This document shows, one piece after another, positions 55,068 through 64,000 of a DNA stretch of 64,000 nucleotides. The position numbers were made by a program, and so were the translations under genes. The stretch is from Bacteroidota bacterium (GTDB taxonomy: Bacteria > Bacteroidota > Ignavibacteria > Kryptoniales > JAKASW01). The stretch lies in NCBI GenBank assembly GCA_021812985.1, contig JAKAMG010000003.1:1-64000 (forward strand). Direction: 5' to 3'. Within the stretch, counting starts at the first letter, position 1, and each line of letters opens with the position of its first letter. The notes beneath the pieces were generated by a model. That model ran no database searches. It was not told the DNA's origin and saw only the letters and a list, made by a program, of their open reading frames with translations.

Positions 55068-56269
55068 GTTTCCGGATCCTGCTTGTTCGTGTTCAACCAA
55101 ACTTCAAAGTGCAAAATGGATCCGCCAAGAGACTCTCCAACCGTCCCTATCGGCTCGAGCGCCTTAACCTTGTCTCCCTCCTTTACAAAAATATCCGAGA
55201 GATGGGAATATACAGTTCTCAATCCATTGTAGTTGTCAACTATTACCAGATTACCATAAGATGGCAGCCAGAAAATCCGCGAGACCTCGCCATCCGCGAC
55301 GCTTCTTACTTCAGAGTTTTCGGGAACGGATATGTCTATTCCGTAATTGAGCGTGACAGTCTTCAACACCGGGTTTTCATGTTCGCCATATTTTGCGACG
55401 ACCCGTCCCCTGCTCACCGGCCAGGGAAGATGCCCCCTCACGCCGCTAAGGCTTTCCGCCATAAGTGAAGGAGGCCTGCTGTCGTAAGATTTGAAAGTGC
55501 TCTTGGGAGTAGACTTTTTTCGGGAGGCTTCTTCCGCGATAAGCCGCTGGATCAGCCTTTCGAGTTCAGTCGCCGCACCCTGCGAACGCTTCAACTGCTG
55601 AGCGTAAACTCTTTTGTTCCGGCGTAATTCTCCTATCAGCCTTCTGTGTTCCACTATACGGGAAGTAAGGCTCTTCTCCTCCTGACTCTTCTTTGCGAGG
55701 AAGCTCCGTTGTTCCACGAGGCGGGCGTCCAGCTGACTCCTTAAATCCGTTAAGTTCTCCTTTTCCCTGGCAATTGACCCCATATCCCGTTTTGTCTGGT
55801 CGGAAAACTTCCGGAGATACTCATATCTCACAAGCATCTCGTTAACGGAAGACGAAGTGAGTATCAGCTCGAGGTCATGCATTCTCCCCCGTTCGTAGAA
55901 GCTCCTGGCGAATTGGGCGTATTGATCCGTCAAATATCCCAGCCGGTTGGAGGCAGCAGATATTTTTTCTTCAACTGCCGCAATGCTCGCCGAGTTCGCA
56001 GACATCTGACTTGAGAGCTTCTTTATCATCTGGCGGGTTTTGAGGTTCTGCTTCTCGAGGTTATCCATCCTCGCGAGAGATACCGATTCCTTCTTGTTGC
56101 TTTCTGCAAGCTTCTTCTCGTAGAGCTTTATGTTCCCCTTGATGCGAGACAGCTCTTCCTTCTTAGAGCTCAGCTTCGGCTTGCTTTGCCCGTTTGCGCT
56201 AAGGGGCGAAATGAAGGCGAAGCAGAGCACGAGGACGATCGCGTCAGTTAAGAATGACTTCCTTCGCAT
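55049..56269 (-). CDS. EnvC-like coiled-coil protein with degenerate LytM (M23) domain
   Basis: The 406-residue exported protein has a signal peptide (residues 1-25), a long coiled coil (about 30-250) and a C-terminal LytM/M23 domain (about 275-406). The active-site residues are partly lost: the first zinc His of HxxxD is N308 (NYGIDIS), and the first His of the usual HxH is I385 (ILHFEV). D312, H356 and H387 remain. As in E. coli EnvC, the domain probably activates peptidoglycan amidases rather than cutting. It acts in the periplasm. It overlaps the DUF4292 gene by 26 bp. Confidence 0.88.
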   Translation of the reverse strand: MRRKSFLTDAIVLVLCFAFISPLSANGQSKPKLSSKKEELSRIKGNIKLYEKKLAESNKKESVSLARMDNLEKQNLKTRQMIKKLSSQMSANSASIAAVEEKISAASNRLGYLTDQYAQFARSFYERGRMHDLELILTSSSVNEMLVRYEYLRKFSDQTKRDMGSIAREKENLTDLRSQLDARLVEQRSFLAKKSQEEKSLTSRIVEHRRLIGELRRNKRVYAQQLKRSQGAATELERLIQRLIAEEASRKKSTPKSTFKSYDSRPPSLMAESLSGVRGHLPWPVSRGRVVAKYGEHENPVLKTVTLNYGIDISVPENSEVRSVADGEVSRIFWLPSYGNLVIVDNYNGLRTVYSHLSDIFVKEGDKVKALEPIGTVGESLGGSILHFEVWLNTNKQDPETWLSRK

Positions 56270-57005
56270 CAGAGGGAATACTAAATTCGGCGTTCTCTTT
56301 TTCGTTCAGTACGGCATCCTTGTAGTACAGCTTCGCAGACACCCCATGCTTGTGATCTTCGAACCACAAGCTTCTCGGGATACTGACGTCGCCGAGCGAC
56401 TCGAAGTCTCCGTATTTTATCCTTACGATGGTCTCCCCATCTACGGTCTTCTCGTATCTCAAAGTCCGCAGCAACTCACCATCGACAACATATTTCTCAA
56501 CCGTATCTTCACTGACGTAAGTGAAGCTTATATTGCTGCCTTCTGAATGCTTCGTGGCCTTCGCGTTCCCCAGGTTTCCCGTCGGGACGAGGAGATCAAG
56601 GAGAAGATCGGTGAATGAGTCACCATCGGAGGCGATCATCAGGAGCCTTCGTATATTTGAAGCGGTAGGTTTACCGACGAAAACGGTGTTCCGCATGGAA
56701 TTGTAAACCAAAAGAGTGTCTTGCGTGAGCCGGACCTGCGCAACCTTGATTCCGAACGGACCGTAAAGACTGACTATGGCTGATGACGGTCGTTCAATCG
56801 AAATATCGAAGCTCGCGCTATAACTCCCTTGATTTGTCTCGAAGCTTCCGTATCCGCTCGACGAGAAAGAACGGATCGAACTCGACTGGAGACGCACCTG
56901 GTCCGCCACCTTCTGAGGAGTCACCTCCGATAGGTCGAGTTGTCTTGAGGCGGCGCACCCGGCTAGAAATCCGGCGAAGAGGAGCGGGAGGAGATACTTG
57001 GTCAA
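56244..57005 (-). CDS. DUF4292 lipoprotein (LolB-like fold)
   Basis: The 253-residue protein has a lipobox LAGC with C16, preceded by a hydrophobic segment, so it should be lipidated by the Lgt encoded in this window. The mature part is beta-rich (SFSSSGYGSFET, SASFDISIERPSSAIVSLYGP) like the LolB/LolA fold assigned to DUF4292, found mostly in Bacteroidota. A role in lipoprotein transport or outer-membrane biogenesis is plausible, unproven. It overlaps the TPR gene by 4 bp and the EnvC-like gene by 26 bp. Confidence 0.85.
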   Translation of the reverse strand: MTKYLLPLLFAGFLAGCAASRQLDLSEVTPQKVADQVRLQSSSIRSFSSSGYGSFETNQGSYSASFDISIERPSSAIVSLYGPFGIKVAQVRLTQDTLLVYNSMRNTVFVGKPTASNIRRLLMIASDGDSFTDLLLDLLVPTGNLGNAKATKHSEGSNISFTYVSEDTVEKYVVDGELLRTLRYEKTVDGETIVRIKYGDFESLGDVSIPRSLWFEDHKHGVSAKLYYKDAVLNEKENAEFSIPSDAKEVILN

Positions 57006-58735
57006 CTTTTCGCTTTCTCGATCTTTTCCTTCAGCGTGGCATTGTCAGGCTTCTCGTGAAGGGCTTTCTCCCACTGTTCAATTGCCTTCTTGCTATCTCC
57101 CATCTTTTCATAGATGTCGCCGAGGTGCTCTTCGAGCGTTGCGGGTGAGCCGTCGGAATTCTGGCGGACCGACAAAGCTTTCTCAACGTAAGTTGCAGCT
57201 TCGTTGTACTCGCCGAGCCTGTATAAGACCCATCCCATCGTGTCTAGGAAGGCACTGTTGTTCGGATCCAGTTTCACCGCCATCCTTGCCATCTTCAGTG
57301 CTTTGCCCAGCTCTACGCCGCGTTCAGAAAGACTATACGCATAGTTGTTAAGAATAAGCGAATTCTTTGGATCGACCTTCAGCGCAGTCTCATAAATGCG
57401 GTACGCGTCGTCGTACCTCTGCAGCGATTCGTAAACAAGCCCGAGCGTGCTAAGGGCATCCATATCGTTAGGCTTAAGCGAGACCGCCTTCTCGAGGGGT
57501 TTCACGGCCTCCGCATTCTTCCCTCCCTGGTTCAGAGCGAGGCCAAGGAATAAGTTAATTCGATAATCTTCGGGGAAGATGTTGGCAGCTCTGGTCATTA
57601 ACGCCGCCATTTTGCTGAAGTCCTTGTTCTGGTAATACAGGACGGCAAGCGCCTGCCACGCGCCTGTATTCGTCGAATCGAGCGAAATGGATCTCTTCAG
57701 ATAGAATTCTGCGGTGGAGTCCTCGTTGGCGTAGGAGGCACCGAGCCCTGCCATCCAGTAAGCGCGCGCGTCATGAGGATAAAGCGTGAGAAGCCTGGCA
57801 AATATCTGCTGAGCGAAGGGGACTATCGACGAATCGTGCTGCATCTCGTCGAGATAAAACTGACCAATCGCATACTTCGCGTCTGCGCGCGTTGAGTCGG
57901 ATGTGAATATCGCATCGAGAAGACTATCAGCGCCGGCAAAGTTCTTCATCCTCAGGTAGGCCGTCGCGGCTCTCGCCTTCAAATCGTAGTCGCCCGGCTT
58001 CTCTACCATCAGCTCTCTTAGGATATTCAGCGCGTCGTCGTTCCTGCCGACCTGCAGGTACAAGTCTGCCAGCATTTCCTTCAAAGGGGTGTTTGAAGGA
58101 TCTACCACCAGCATTCTGCTTACCATCGCAATCGACTTCTCAAACTGGTTGGTAGTGTTGTAGATGCGGACCAGCTGCATCATCGTCGGGAGGTCCGGAC
58201 CGACAATATCAAGCGCTTTTTCGTAGAGCGACGCGGCCTTGTCTGGTTTGTCTCTTTCGTACAATTGCGCGAGCATGACGATATCTTCGGCATGCGTGCT
58301 GTCGATGGAGAGTATCTTCTGGTACTGGGCGCGGGCGCTGTCGACGCTGAACTCGGCAAGGAACGCCTGCGCGAGTGTTCTGCGATAGACAATTTTATCA
58401 GGCGCAAGATTCACTGCAAGCCTCGACTGCTCGACCGCAAGATCCGGCTTGTTCAGCCTGATGTAGTCCTGGGCCATCGCATCGTAGATCGCGGGGTCCT
58501 GGTACGATCTGACGGCATCCTGATAGTCCAAGATTGCCTGCGCGTATTCCCCCTTAACGTCGTTTATGTTCCCCGATATGAAATGCCTCATGGCTAGCCT
58601 GTAGTTGGGATTTGTAGCTGTGAGGTCGGGTGACTCGACTTGTTGAGCAGGCGCTCGGGACAATTGATTTCCGGACGAACACCCCATTATACCGACAGTG
58701 AATGCACAAATGGCAAACAGCGAAAACTTAACCAA
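57002..58735 (-). CDS. TPR-repeat lipoprotein
   Basis: The 577-residue protein has a lipobox GIMGC (C19) after a short hydrophobic leader, then about 13 tetratricopeptide repeats (residues about 45-575), with recurrent NPNYRLAMRHF-, A-Y-A-type repeats. It is probably an outer-membrane-anchored periplasmic scaffold; partners are unknown. Start is TTG at 58735 with GAGGAG upstream. It begins a cluster of four envelope genes with overlaps (TPR, DUF4292, EnvC-like, WaaA), separated from atpC by a terminator. Confidence 0.87.
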   Translation of the reverse strand: MVKFSLFAICAFTVGIMGCSSGNQLSRAPAQQVESPDLTATNPNYRLAMRHFISGNINDVKGEYAQAILDYQDAVRSYQDPAIYDAMAQDYIRLNKPDLAVEQSRLAVNLAPDKIVYRRTLAQAFLAEFSVDSARAQYQKILSIDSTHAEDIVMLAQLYERDKPDKAASLYEKALDIVGPDLPTMMQLVRIYNTTNQFEKSIAMVSRMLVVDPSNTPLKEMLADLYLQVGRNDDALNILRELMVEKPGDYDLKARAATAYLRMKNFAGADSLLDAIFTSDSTRADAKYAIGQFYLDEMQHDSSIVPFAQQIFARLLTLYPHDARAYWMAGLGASYANEDSTAEFYLKRSISLDSTNTGAWQALAVLYYQNKDFSKMAALMTRAANIFPEDYRINLFLGLALNQGGKNAEAVKPLEKAVSLKPNDMDALSTLGLVYESLQRYDDAYRIYETALKVDPKNSLILNNYAYSLSERGVELGKALKMARMAVKLDPNNSAFLDTMGWVLYRLGEYNEAATYVEKALSVRQNSDGSPATLEEHLGDIYEKMGDSKKAIEQWEKALHEKPDNATLKEKIEKAKS

Positions 58736-58791
58736 TTTTTCTCCTCGTCGGTAAATTTAAACTCGCGTGGTGTCCTAAACAAGAAAGGAAT

Positions 58792-58818
58792 CCGGACACG
58801 GCGGCTCCCTGTGTCCGG
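58792..58818 (-). terminator. Intrinsic terminator after atpC
   Basis: CCGGACAC (58792-58799) and GTGTCCGG (58811-58818) form an 8-bp perfect stem with an 11-base loop, located 10 bp after the atpC stop. On the minus strand it is followed by ATTCCTTTCTTGTTT, moderately U-rich. It separates atpD-atpC from the TPR gene. Confidence 0.75.
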
Positions 58819-58827
58819 GCCGGGCTC

Positions 58828-59255
58828 TTATTTGCCCGACACTCTCAGCCGGTTCAAGGCACGGGCTAGGGCGGCGTGAGCTCTTGCGAAGTCTGTTCCA
58901 GGCTCCCGCTTTTCCAATCTGCTTTGAGCGCGCTCCTTGGAAGCGTTCGCCCTCTTGACGTCGATCTCTTCCTTCTTCTCAAGGGTCTCGGCCAGGAAGG
59001 TGACGCGGTTCCTGCTTACCTCGACAAAACCGCCGCTCGTGGCGTAGACGCTCTCGTTGCCGAACTGATCTACCACCTTCACCTCGCCGACGTCGATCGT
59101 CGAAAGAAACGGCGCATGGTTGTGAAGAATCTGAAACGAGCCCTCTGTGCCGGGAGCGGTGAAGGACTCGACATCCGCCGAAAGAGCGGCCTTCTGTGGT
59201 GTGTCTATCTCAAGCCTGAAGAGCTTGCCGACAGCGACATCGTTTGGACTCGCCA

Positions 59256-59256
<1 letters not shown>
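58828..59256 (-). CDS. atpC: F1 ATP synthase epsilon subunit
   Basis: The 142-residue epsilon subunit has the beta-sandwich N-terminal domain (FRLEIDTPQKAALSADVESFTAPGTEGSFQIL is represented across residues 13-45; key LHNHAPFLSTI at 44-54) and a C-terminal helical hairpin (about residues 95-140, rich in Lys, Glu and Ala). It couples the rotor to F1 and can inhibit ATP hydrolysis. Its ATG shares one base with the atpD stop (TAATG). Other ATP synthase subunits are not in the window. Confidence 0.94.
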
Positions 59257-60719
<1,463 letters not shown>

Positions 60720-60754
60720 TCGATAATTTGGTACTTCCAGCCCCGCTCCCCCCT

Positions 60755-60808
60755 GCCGTGAAAATCTTTTCATTTCCTTTTAATTGCCGTTTCACGGCTT
60801 GCCGGCAA
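60755..60808 (+). repeat. Inverted repeats upstream of the DegP-type gene
   Basis: GCCGTGAAA (60755-60763) and TTTCACGGC (60790-60798) are exact inverted repeats 26 bases apart, and the adjacent TTGCCGGCAA (60799-60808) is a 10-bp perfect palindrome. They end just before the ribosome site AAGGAG of the protease gene. This could be an operator or a leader hairpin controlling a stress-responsive gene. It is not the CIRCE element. Confidence 0.5.
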
Positions 60809-60836
60809 TATTATTCCCGCAAAAAGGAGAAAAGAA

Positions 60837-62375
60837 ATGACAGACTTAATCAAAAGAAAGCTTTTTTACGGCGCGGGAGCTCTAGGGCTTGTCGCGGCGA
60901 TATTTGTTTTAACGATGGGACTCACTTATGGCAAGATCGGCGGGTCCAAAAAGAATGTGAAGCTCGGAGCGGCGGCACCTCCAATAACTCATATATCCAA
61001 TTCTGTTCAGGACCTGAGCAACGCCTTCATAGCGGTTGCCAAAGCAGTCACTCCCGCCGTCGTTCAAATTCAAGTGACTTCAACGCCAAAGGCGGTCAAC
61101 GTTCCAAACGGCGGGAATTCACCGAACGACATGTTCAAATTTTTCTTCGGTCCCGATTTCCCTTTTCATAATTTCCAGATGCCCCAATCGAGACCCGAAC
61201 CGGAACAGGCTCTTGGATCTGGAGTAATTGTCAGCCCGGATGGATACATCATTACCAACAACCACGTGGTACAGGGAGCTGACAAGGATGGGATCAAGGT
61301 CACTCTGCTCGACAAGAGGACGTTCCATGCGAAGCTTATTGGACGCGATCCGACCACGGACGTAGCCGTCATTAAAATCGACGGAAGCGATCTACCGTAC
61401 GTAGCGTTGGGTAACTCAGACAGCGTCCATGTCGGAGAATGGGTGGTAGCCATTGGAAACCCGTTCGGGCTTGACTACACGGTGACCCAGGGTATAATCA
61501 GCGCACTTGGCCGCAATATAAACATCATACGAAATAAATACGGGATCGAAGACTTCATCCAGACCGATGCCGTAATCAATCCAGGCAACAGCGGCGGACC
61601 GCTTGTCGACTTAACAGGCCAGGTCGTCGGAATCAATACCGCGATAGCGACGAACACTGGAAGCTACGAAGGATACGGATTCGCGATACCGATTAACATA
61701 GCGAAGCATGTCGCGATGGACCTCATCGAGCACGGTAAGGTACTGAGACCTTATATCGGAGTGTCAATTACAGAGATTGACCAGACAACGGCCAAGGCGC
61801 TTGGCATGAAAGAGGCCAATGGCGTACTCGTCCAGTCGATCGAAAGCAATTCCCCGGCAGAGAAGGCAGGAATCAAGCCGGGTGATGTGATCCTCAAGTT
61901 TGACGGGCAAAGCATTTCGCACGCCAATCAGCTTCAGGCGCTTGTGGCCTCCAAGGCTCCCGGCGACAAAGCTGAAGTTGAAATACTCCGCGATGGGAAA
62001 AAGGAGGAGAAAACCGTCACGCTTGAAGCGAGAAACGGAGAATCGTTCGCGTCAGTATCAGGAAATGAAGAAGGAGGCTCGGCAAAGCTAAGTTCACTCG
62101 GCCTCTCGATTCAGGACGCCGACAAGGCGACACTTGCGAAGTATGACGCTAAGAACGGCGCTCTAGTCACAGGTGTTGCACCTGCGAGCGAAGCTTATGA
62201 CCGCGGTATTCAGACGGGAGACCTCATCACGAGCGTTGACAACAAGCCCGTGAAGTCTGCCGACGAAATCGAAAAGCTCGTAGACGCTCACAAAGCCGGA
62301 GACGCGCTCCTCTTCAGAGTAAAGACGAAAGACAAGGTGAGCGAATATCTCGCTCTCGAAATTCCCCAGAAATAG
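60837..62375 (+). CDS. degP: DegP/HtrA-family periplasmic serine protease
   Basis: The 512-residue trypsin-like protease has one N-terminal hydrophobic segment (about residues 12-30) that anchors or exports it. The catalytic triad is H143 (NNHVVQ), D175 (TDVAVIK) and S252 (NPGNSGGPL). Two PDZ domains follow: about 285-390 (GVLVQSIESNSPAEKAG) and 415-505 (GALVTGVAPASEAYDRG). It degrades or refolds damaged envelope proteins. A strong AAGGAG precedes the ATG, and the transcript ends at a hairpin 62402-62434. Confidence 0.94.
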   Translation: MTDLIKRKLFYGAGALGLVAAIFVLTMGLTYGKIGGSKKNVKLGAAAPPITHISNSVQDLSNAFIAVAKAVTPAVVQIQVTSTPKAVNVPNGGNSPNDMFKFFFGPDFPFHNFQMPQSRPEPEQALGSGVIVSPDGYIITNNHVVQGADKDGIKVTLLDKRTFHAKLIGRDPTTDVAVIKIDGSDLPYVALGNSDSVHVGEWVVAIGNPFGLDYTVTQGIISALGRNINIIRNKYGIEDFIQTDAVINPGNSGGPLVDLTGQVVGINTAIATNTGSYEGYGFAIPINIAKHVAMDLIEHGKVLRPYIGVSITEIDQTTAKALGMKEANGVLVQSIESNSPAEKAGIKPGDVILKFDGQSISHANQLQALVASKAPGDKAEVEILRDGKKEEKTVTLEARNGESFASVSGNEEGGSAKLSSLGLSIQDADKATLAKYDAKNGALVTGVAPASEAYDRGIQTGDLITSVDNKPVKSADEIEKLVDAHKAGDALLFRVKTKDKVSEYLALEIPQK

Positions 62376-62401
62376 TTTGCTCCACTCCCCCAAATAAGTA
62401 G

Positions 62402-62434
62402 AGGGCGGTACGGCGAAAAGCCTGCCGCCCTTTA
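62402..62434 (+). terminator. Terminator after the DegP-type gene
   Basis: AGGGCGG (62402-62408) pairs with CCGCCCT (62425-62431), extended inward by GGC/GCC around a GAAAA loop with one bulge. The U-run is short (TTT), so termination may be moderately efficient. Confidence 0.7.
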
Positions 62435-62511
62435 CATTAACGCAATTATTTGAGCCCAACTTTCCGCTTCCCCGTCAGAAGAGTTCAGCCAAACTCGGGT
62501 TGGGTTAAGGC

Positions 62512-62853
62512 TTACCTCTCCGATTTGTCAACTCCTGAGGTGCTACCGACGGATTCTTCGCAAATCTTTCTAAGATGATCAAACGCGTAAATACCCGTGC
62601 TGTGACCATCGACCCAGGTAAGCGCAATTGCGTAACCACCCACTACCTCGGCGTCCTTCAGGTTGTATTTCCCTGGCATGAGTATCTGAAGCGGTGACGG
62701 CTTATACTCATGCCACAGCACTGTTTCGCCGGCGCACGATGCGCACGGACACTTGTCCCGCAAGAGCTTCATTGTTACGACGAACTCTCTTCCGTCGTCC
62801 CATTTGATGTAAATTTCTTCTTCGTTTGACTTCTTGAATTGAGTGGGTTGCAT
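62512..62853 (-). CDS. DUF971 domain protein
   Basis: The 113-residue protein matches the DUF971/gamma-butyrobetaine hydroxylase-like N-terminal domain: IKWDDGREFVV, LRDKCPCASCAGE with the metal-binding cysteines, VVGGYAIALTWVDGHSTGIY and the final FDHLRKICEE. In bacteria DUF971 proteins often stand alone and have been linked to iron-sulfur cluster proteins or carnitine-type enzymes, but function is unproven. It lies on the minus strand, convergent with the DegP-type gene. Confidence 0.88.
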   Translation of the reverse strand: MQPTQFKKSNEEEIYIKWDDGREFVVTMKLLRDKCPCASCAGETVLWHEYKPSPLQILMPGKYNLKDAEVVGGYAIALTWVDGHSTGIYAFDHLRKICEESVGSTSGVDKSER

Positions 62854-62921
62854 ACATTCTCCGAAAAATGAACCGGCGGAGTCACGATATCGTAATTGAC
62901 TCCGCCAGAAATCTGCCCCTG

Positions 62922-63452
62922 TCAGTCCTTGTTCCCTTTTAGTGCCTTGAGCTCGGCAATCACCTGTTCCGAATGAACTTTCGGATCGACATTGGGGTAT
63001 ATCTTGACAATCTTTCCGTGCGGATCGATGATGAAAGTAACTCTATTCGCCATCTCCCACTTCGCGTTGTAAACTCCATACAGCTTCACGACCTTCTTGT
63101 GAGGATCGGCGAGAAGAAGGAAATTCAGGCCGTATTTCTTCGTGAATTCCCTATGAGACTTCACGTCCTGAACGCTAACCCCGACCACCTTCGCGCCTTC
63201 ACTGGTGATCGTGGAAATGTCGTCTCTGAAACTGCAAGCTTCGGTTGTGCAACCTGGCGTTTCGTCTTTCGGATAGAAGTACAGGACGACGTATTCGCCC
63301 CGGAAGTTGCTGAGCTTGTGCATCTTTCCATCGTTTCCCTGGAGCGTGAAGTCGGGAGCCTTCTCCCCTTCTTTCAAAGTAATTTTCGCATTGGCTGCGC
63401 CCGCCAACGCGAGCATGGCCACAAGAAGTGGCGCCGCGAATTTCCTGACCAT
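62922..63452 (-). CDS. bcp: Exported BCP/PrxQ-type peroxiredoxin
   Basis: The 176-residue thiol peroxidase has the peroxidatic Cys C68 and resolving Cys C73 ([11 protein letters not shown]), the atypical two-cysteine pattern of BCP/PrxQ, and [17 protein letters not shown]. Unlike E. coli BCP, it carries an N-terminal signal peptide (residues 1-22, ending ANA), suggesting periplasmic peroxide defence. AGGAGG precedes the ATG. It lies 68 bp before the DUF971 gene on the same strand. Confidence 0.92.
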   Translation of the reverse strand: MVRKFAAPLLVAMLALAGAANAKITLKEGEKAPDFTLQGNDGKMHKLSNFRGEYVVLYFYPKDETPGCTTEACSFRDDISTITSEGAKVVGVSVQDVKSHREFTKKYGLNFLLLADPHKKVVKLYGVYNAKWEMANRVTFIIDPHGKIVKIYPNVDPKVHSEQVIAELKALKGNKD

Positions 63453-63468
63453 CTCTTCCTCCTCTTTT

Positions 63469-64000
63469 TTATTTAAAAAACAGATGACAGAGCTTTCGGT
63501 TCAGGTCGAATCCGAAGAAGTCATCTCCGTTGAAATCGAAACTGGCATTGCTTTCGTATCCGAGCCAGTTCCAGTCTTCGAGGACTTTCGCCCTTTCGAA
63601 TGGTTCAAGCTCGTTAAACTCACTAACACGATTTGTGAACTCGGGGTGCCCGTCGTACTTGTCCGGATTGACGACAGAAAAGACCCTCCTTGAACGTTTC
63701 AGCTCGTCGAAGAGTGATCTTTGCATGTCCGCGCCTCTAACAGTCACATCACCGTTCGAAATCTCGATGAAATGGCTCTTAACGAAGCTCCCCTCGTCGT
63801 GCACCAATATGGAGGCGGTCCGCACAATTTTCGATACTTTCAGGAGGAAATCGAGTACCAGGAAAGCATTAAACTCATTGTCCGCGACCCGTGTGAAACC
63901 GCTGGCGACCATTCCGTCCTCGTACCCGCCGCGCTTCACGACCACGAGTCCCCTTGATTCAAGGTCGGTGACTATTTCCTCCTCGGAGTAACCCGCCTTG
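63469..64000 (-). CDS. Unknown protein, N-terminus outside window (partial)
   Basis: The reading frame stays open through the right edge, giving at least 176 codons, ending TAA at 63469. The visible part starts [17 protein letters not shown], is mixed alpha/beta, contains [19 protein letters not shown] and ends RKLCHLFFK. No membrane segment or known motif is recognised. Internal GTG codons could be read as starts, but the open upstream frame with the same composition argues that the gene begins outside the window. It is 16 bp upstream of the peroxiredoxin gene and may share its transcript. Confidence 0.6.
   Translation of the reverse strand, partial: KAGYSEEEIVTDLESRGLVVVKRGGYEDGMVASGFTRVADNEFNAFLVLDFLLKVSKIVRTASILVHDEGSFVKSHFIEISNGDVTVRGADMQRSLFDELKRSRRVFSVVNPDKYDGHPEFTNRVSEFNELEPFERAKVLEDWNWLGYESNASFDFNGDDFFGFDLNRKLCHLFFK

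Overview
The window reads as a continuous stretch of bacterial chromosome from a member of the Bacteroidota/Chlorobiota/Ignavibacteriota side of the FCB group. This is inferred and not proven. Supporting points are an atpD-atpC pair separated from the rest of the ATP synthase genes, a GlmU-like protein of the alternative Bacteroidota type, a LolB-like DUF4292 lipoprotein, a leucyl-tRNA synthetase with the HIGH motif in a Bacteroidota/Chlorobi-like context, and a Kdo transferase that indicates an LPS outer membrane. Unlike typical Bacteroidetes, most genes have Shine-Dalgarno sequences, TTG and GTG starts are common, and the clearest promoters are of the form TTGnnn-17 bp-TATAnT. Genes are densely packed, often with ATGA, GTGA or TTGA overlaps. 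I see no insertion sequence, prophage, CRISPR array, tRNA or rRNA gene.

Layout. 1-2.6 kb: a cut secreted protein with a probable glycoside-hydrolase domain, and an MFS transporter. 2.9-9.4 kb: a minus-strand nucleic-acid maintenance cluster, in transcription order nif3-like, C4 zinc-ribbon protein, RNase HI, RNase P RNA, recJ, yebC, ruvC, ruvA. It is preceded by a promoter, a 24-codon ORF and a terminator hairpin that look like an attenuating leader. 9.6-11.0 kb: an SDR and aat. 11.0-13.8 kb: pyrR-pyrB-pyrC with a structured leader. 14.1-21.6 kb: a plus-strand run of a nucleotidyltransferase/phosphomannomutase fusion, PTS IIA, an unknown protein, lgt, a glutaredoxin-like protein, rlmB, pdxJ and a trans-sulfuration-type PLP enzyme. 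21.6-30.9 kb: a minus-strand run of a tyrosine-recombinase-fold protein without catalytic residues, leuS, a glycosyltransferase, an MsbA-like ABC exporter, an APC permease and a DUF255 protein.

30.9-38.0 kb: an SDR-alcohol dehydrogenase pair behind a promoter covered by two palindromes, then thrC, lysC, argC, argB and two membrane proteins. 38.1-41.2 kb: a split AtuA system and the GlmU-like protein. 41.5-49.2 kb: an aldo-keto reductase, a PAS-PAS-histidine kinase-receiver hybrid, lepA, lepB and hemW. 49.2-58.7 kb: an unknown protein, pncB, mgtA and an envelope cluster (TPR lipoprotein, DUF4292 lipoprotein, EnvC-like protein, waaA). 58.8-64 kb: atpD-atpC, a DegP-type protease, a DUF971 protein, an exported peroxiredoxin and a cut unknown gene.

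The window is mainly housekeeping. The features I consider most novel are the leader-ORF/terminator module before the nif3 cluster and the pseudo-recombinase coupled to leuS.
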